In this document: positions 19,754 to 21,576 of the stretch, piece by piece | Position numbering within the stretch: position 1 is the stretch's first letter | How the letters are laid out: every line of letters starts with the position of its first letter | Virus record (IMG/VR): IMGVR_UViG_3300030451_003776 | Coordinates: 1 to 21,576 of that record | Direction: 5' to 3' (one strand) | Source of the DNA: a virus | DNA length: 21,576 nt | Position numbers and translations under genes: made by a program | Notes under the pieces: model-generated | The model's input: the letters and a program-made list of their open reading frames with translations, nothing else | What the model was told of the DNA's origin: nothing | The model's database searches: none

Positions 19754-20539
19754 TTACTCCCAATCTTCAGGGTGTTTGCCGCCTCTGTAATTCCTTGTAA
19801 GTTCTTCCGGCATTGTTATGCACACATTACCAACCGCATCAACGAGAGTGAATAGAGATTTCTCTTGGTCGTACTCCGCAATGAAGAATGGTTTGGACAC
19901 TCGGTCGAATGCTGTACCTTCTTCAGCCTCACCCCTAACAAATACCATGTCACCTGGTTTACCATACAGGCCATCAATCACTGGGCCGTGTCGCAATGCT
20001 TTGTTAAAGAATGCCGGGTCTTCCGCTCCGTATGGTAGCAGTTGGAATGGCTCCTCCTCGTATGCCTTTGGTTCCACGCCTCGGATTTCACACAGTGCCT
20101 CGTAATCATCTCTCTCTTGTTTCTCTATTAACCAGCCGGGGTCTATTAGGTTTAGTTCTTCGTACCTGTACAGGTACAGCATGTGGGCATGAATAAGGAC
20201 ACTAAACTTTTCCATCTGTTGTAAGTCATCCCAATCTACTAGAGTGTACTCATTGTGAGCGTCACTCAGTATTACTTCCCATTTAGAATCCTGCATGAAC
20301 CCAGCAGAGTTTGGCTTGCCCTCGACTAGGTCAATCACTGGATGAAACTTCATGCCTGGCTCCAGCTTGGACTCCAGTTCTTTGGGGATGAAGTTGTTAA
20401 GCAATCCCGAATCAATGTCGGAAGGCTCCAGCTCGAACGCCTTGTAGACTACGCTAACCTCGTTGGGCTCATCGCCCTCAAAGCGATAGCACATCTCGAG
20501 GCAATCAGGTGCGGCAAAGTCATGTGGCGAACGAGTCAT
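19754..20539 (-). CDS. Hypothetical protein (261 aa)
   Basis: A clear TTGGAGGAAG site and TAATG overlap mark ATG 20539. The protein is acidic. It may have two beta-rich parts: residues 60-110 (PGMKFHPVIDLVEGKP, YTLVDWDDL) and 195-250 (KPGDMVFVRGEAEEGTAFDR, KPFFIAEYDQEKSLFTLVD), separated by helices (HAHMLYLYRYEELN). The two parts could be diverged repeats of a small barrel. No family or active site recognised. The first residues include CLEMCYRFEG. Confidence 0.65.
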   Translation of the reverse strand: MTRSPHDFAAPDCLEMCYRFEGDEPNEVSVVYKAFELEPSDIDSGLLNNFIPKELESKLEPGMKFHPVIDLVEGKPNSAGFMQDSKWEVILSDAHNEYTLVDWDDLQQMEKFSVLIHAHMLYLYRYEELNLIDPGWLIEKQERDDYEALCEIRGVEPKAYEEEPFQLLPYGAEDPAFFNKALRHGPVIDGLYGKPGDMVFVRGEAEEGTAFDRVSKPFFIAEYDQEKSLFTLVDAVGNVCITMPEELTRNYRGGKHPEDWE

Positions 20540-20703
20540 TATTCTTCCTCCAAAAATTGGTGCGTGTATTCCCAGTCTATACTGTCTTCGGTATGGCCTG
20601 TCGTATCAATCAGGTCAACCTTCATCTCAAAGAGCACTTCATCTACATCGACATCATCGTCAACCATAAATTGAACTCGAATGTCTTGATATACTTTCTT
20701 CAA
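20539..20703 (-). CDS. Small acidic protein with TTG start (54 aa)
   Basis: TTG 20703 is 6-7 bases from GGAGG and overlaps the preceding stop (TTGA). Internal ATG 20667 lacks a site. The sequence is acidic throughout (MVDDDVDVDEVLFEMKVDLI then TEDSIDWEYTHQFLEEE). It may be beta-rich. Function unknown. Its end supplies the GGAGG of the next gene and its stop forms TAATG. Confidence 0.55.
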   Translation of the reverse strand: MKKVYQDIRVQFMVDDDVDVDEVLFEMKVDLIDTTGHTEDSIDWEYTHQFLEEE

Positions 20704-20957
20704 AATCCACCTCCGGGTTGAGGAACGTAGTTGAGTTCGTTCTTAATGAACTGAGCATAGTCCCAGCACTTACTAGCTACTTCGTCCCATGCTTCTTCCT
20801 GCGCCTCTCTTTCTTCCACGTTAATCACATGATCAATCGTGTCACGTTGGTAGAAGTCAGGCTTGATATGCTCCTCCATGAGCAGGTCAGATATCATCTC
20901 AAGGTGAGTCGCTATCTCTTCTAGCTTGCCTACCTCTATACTTCTTACATACGGCAT
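20700..20957 (-). CDS. Small helical protein (85 aa)
   Basis: AGGAG 5 bases before ATG 20957. Mostly helical and acidic: VGKLEEIATHLEMISDLLME, EEREAQEEAWDEVASKCWDY, ending PQPGGGF. No family recognised. It overlaps the preceding gene by 13 bases and the following one by 4. Confidence 0.6.
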   Translation of the reverse strand: MPYVRSIEVGKLEEIATHLEMISDLLMEEHIKPDFYQRDTIDHVINVEEREAQEEAWDEVASKCWDYAQFIKNELNYVPQPGGGF

Positions 20958-21427
20958 GTCTGCTCCTCTCTCTTGGGTTCAACGTATCCTGTGCCATGAG
21001 TGGTGAACAGGAATCCAGGGCCATTACCTTCGGGGTCTTGCGAAGGGATGATCAAACTGCCATCAGACATGACGAGAGTTTGAGGTGCATCCCCGTAAGA
21101 ATCTGTAGGCTCAAAGCCAACCTGCTTCAGGTCTTCTGATGTTGACCACCTAACCGCAGTGATTGTCAAGCCAACTGGGTACGCAGGCTTGGCACTGAGT
21201 GGTATCTTTGTTTCCGGTCGGCATAACTCGTAGGGTACACGGTACTCTCTGCCTGTCGAGTAATGATAAGCATCTTCAGGGTGAGATGAAACAATCTTGC
21301 ATCTGATTGTAGTGGGATTGAGGCGTACAATCTCTGCGTACACCCGGTGTCCCCTGCGGCTAACCCAACTGCAACCATGCACATCTTCGGCAAGGTACTT
21401 TATTTTTTTCTCATGAAAACTTTTCAT
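20945..21427 (-). CDS. Hypothetical beta-rich protein (160 aa)
   Basis: ATG 21427 has GAGG 9 bases upstream; GTG 21442 would begin in the preceding gene. N-terminal SRRGHRVYAEIVRLNPTTIR and YHYSTGREYRVPYELCRPE suggest a small SH3-like or translation-KOW-like barrel, followed by ITAVRWSTSEDL and MSDGSLIIPSQDPEGNGPG. The last part could form a second small domain. No function assigned. Confidence 0.6.
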   Translation of the reverse strand: MKSFHEKKIKYLAEDVHGCSWVSRRGHRVYAEIVRLNPTTIRCKIVSSHPEDAYHYSTGREYRVPYELCRPETKIPLSAKPAYPVGLTITAVRWSTSEDLKQVGFEPTDSYGDAPQTLVMSDGSLIIPSQDPEGNGPGFLFTTHGTGYVEPKREEQTCRM

Positions 21428-21431
21428 CAAT

Positions 21432-21575
21432 TCAATCCTCACTTTCTAAATCTTTTGCGGGAATAAATTCCCACGAACCACAAACATTTCCATTGATGTC
21501 CCGAAGGACACGGCTTGACCTGCACTGTGGCGATGGATCAAGTTGGCGTGATGCAGACCGCAGCACCCTTGCTAT
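21432..21575 (-). CDS. Partial hypothetical protein, start beyond right edge
   Basis: The leftward frame is open from the window edge to TGA at 21432. The visible 47 residues include RVLRSASRQLDPSPQCRSSR, DINGNVCGSWEFIPA and an acidic end (LESED). Its stop is 4 bases before ATG 21427. The piece is too short to classify. Confidence 0.55.
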   Translation of the reverse strand: MARVLRSASRQLDPSPQCRSSRVLRDINGNVCGSWEFIPAKDLESED

Positions 21576-21576
21576 C

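Noticed and set aside
1-21576. CRISPR array
   Set aside because: No regularly spaced repeats of suitable length were seen; the only repeats are gene-boundary and leader elements.

Overview
The window looks like part of a tailed double-stranded DNA bacteriophage genome (Caudoviricetes) or a closely related prophage. The evidence is tightly packed, overlapping genes, a very large virion protein with phage ejection-protein signatures, a phage-type recombination set (RecE-like nuclease, ERF annealing protein, SSB), endonuclease VII, a phage-type sigma factor and many tiny genes. The host cannot be named. Frequent AGGAGG/GGAGGTGA ribosome-binding sites and GTG/TTG starts point to a bacterium with a standard anti-Shine-Dalgarno sequence. 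The window is open at both ends: a virion gene enters from the left and a leftward gene is cut at the right.

Layout. (1) 1-4457, rightward: end of the virion region, with a partial protein and a 1236-residue internal/ejection-type protein. (2) 4502-6469: a promoter-like site, then RecE-like nuclease, ERF annealing protein and SSB, closed by a strong intrinsic terminator. (3) 6484-9067: an SF2 helicase split by a -1 frame change, then six small genes, most of them overlapping. (4) 9068-9415: about 350 bases without a gene but rich in inverted and direct repeats, a candidate structured RNA or leader. (5) 9416-11714: a run of nuclease-family genes (PD-(D/E)XK, endonuclease VII, HNH, SNase-like, Hjc-type resolvase). 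(6) 11599-15716: a block holding a zincin-like protein, a subtilase, a papain-like protease and several small membrane or cysteine-rich proteins. (7) 15661-16326: sigma-70-family factor. (8) 16124-21575, leftward: a serine recombinase, a 22-residue hydrophobic peptide, a chain of small unknown genes, a zinc-cluster protein, a PP-loop PAPS-reductase-like protein and further unknown genes. The two transcription blocks converge and overlap by about 200 bp at the sigma factor and recombinase.

How they fit together. The recombination genes can resect and anneal DNA; the helicase and two unrelated Holliday-junction-type nucleases could process replicating or concatemeric DNA. The sigma factor probably redirects host RNA polymerase to phage genes. 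The protease block has no obvious role in virion assembly; it could act on the host, in lysis or in superinfection control, but that is inference. Most genes overlap by 1-14 bases (ATGA, TAATG, GTGA), so translational coupling is probably the main local control.

Five genes shorter than 60 residues in the leftward block (16870-16938, 17404-17565, 17843-18019, 18707-18865, 20539-20703), three in the rightward block (8206-8325, 8542-8721, 8924-9067), and both edge-truncated genes were read directly from the nucleotide sequence. All functional calls rest on motif recognition by eye; no database search was run.
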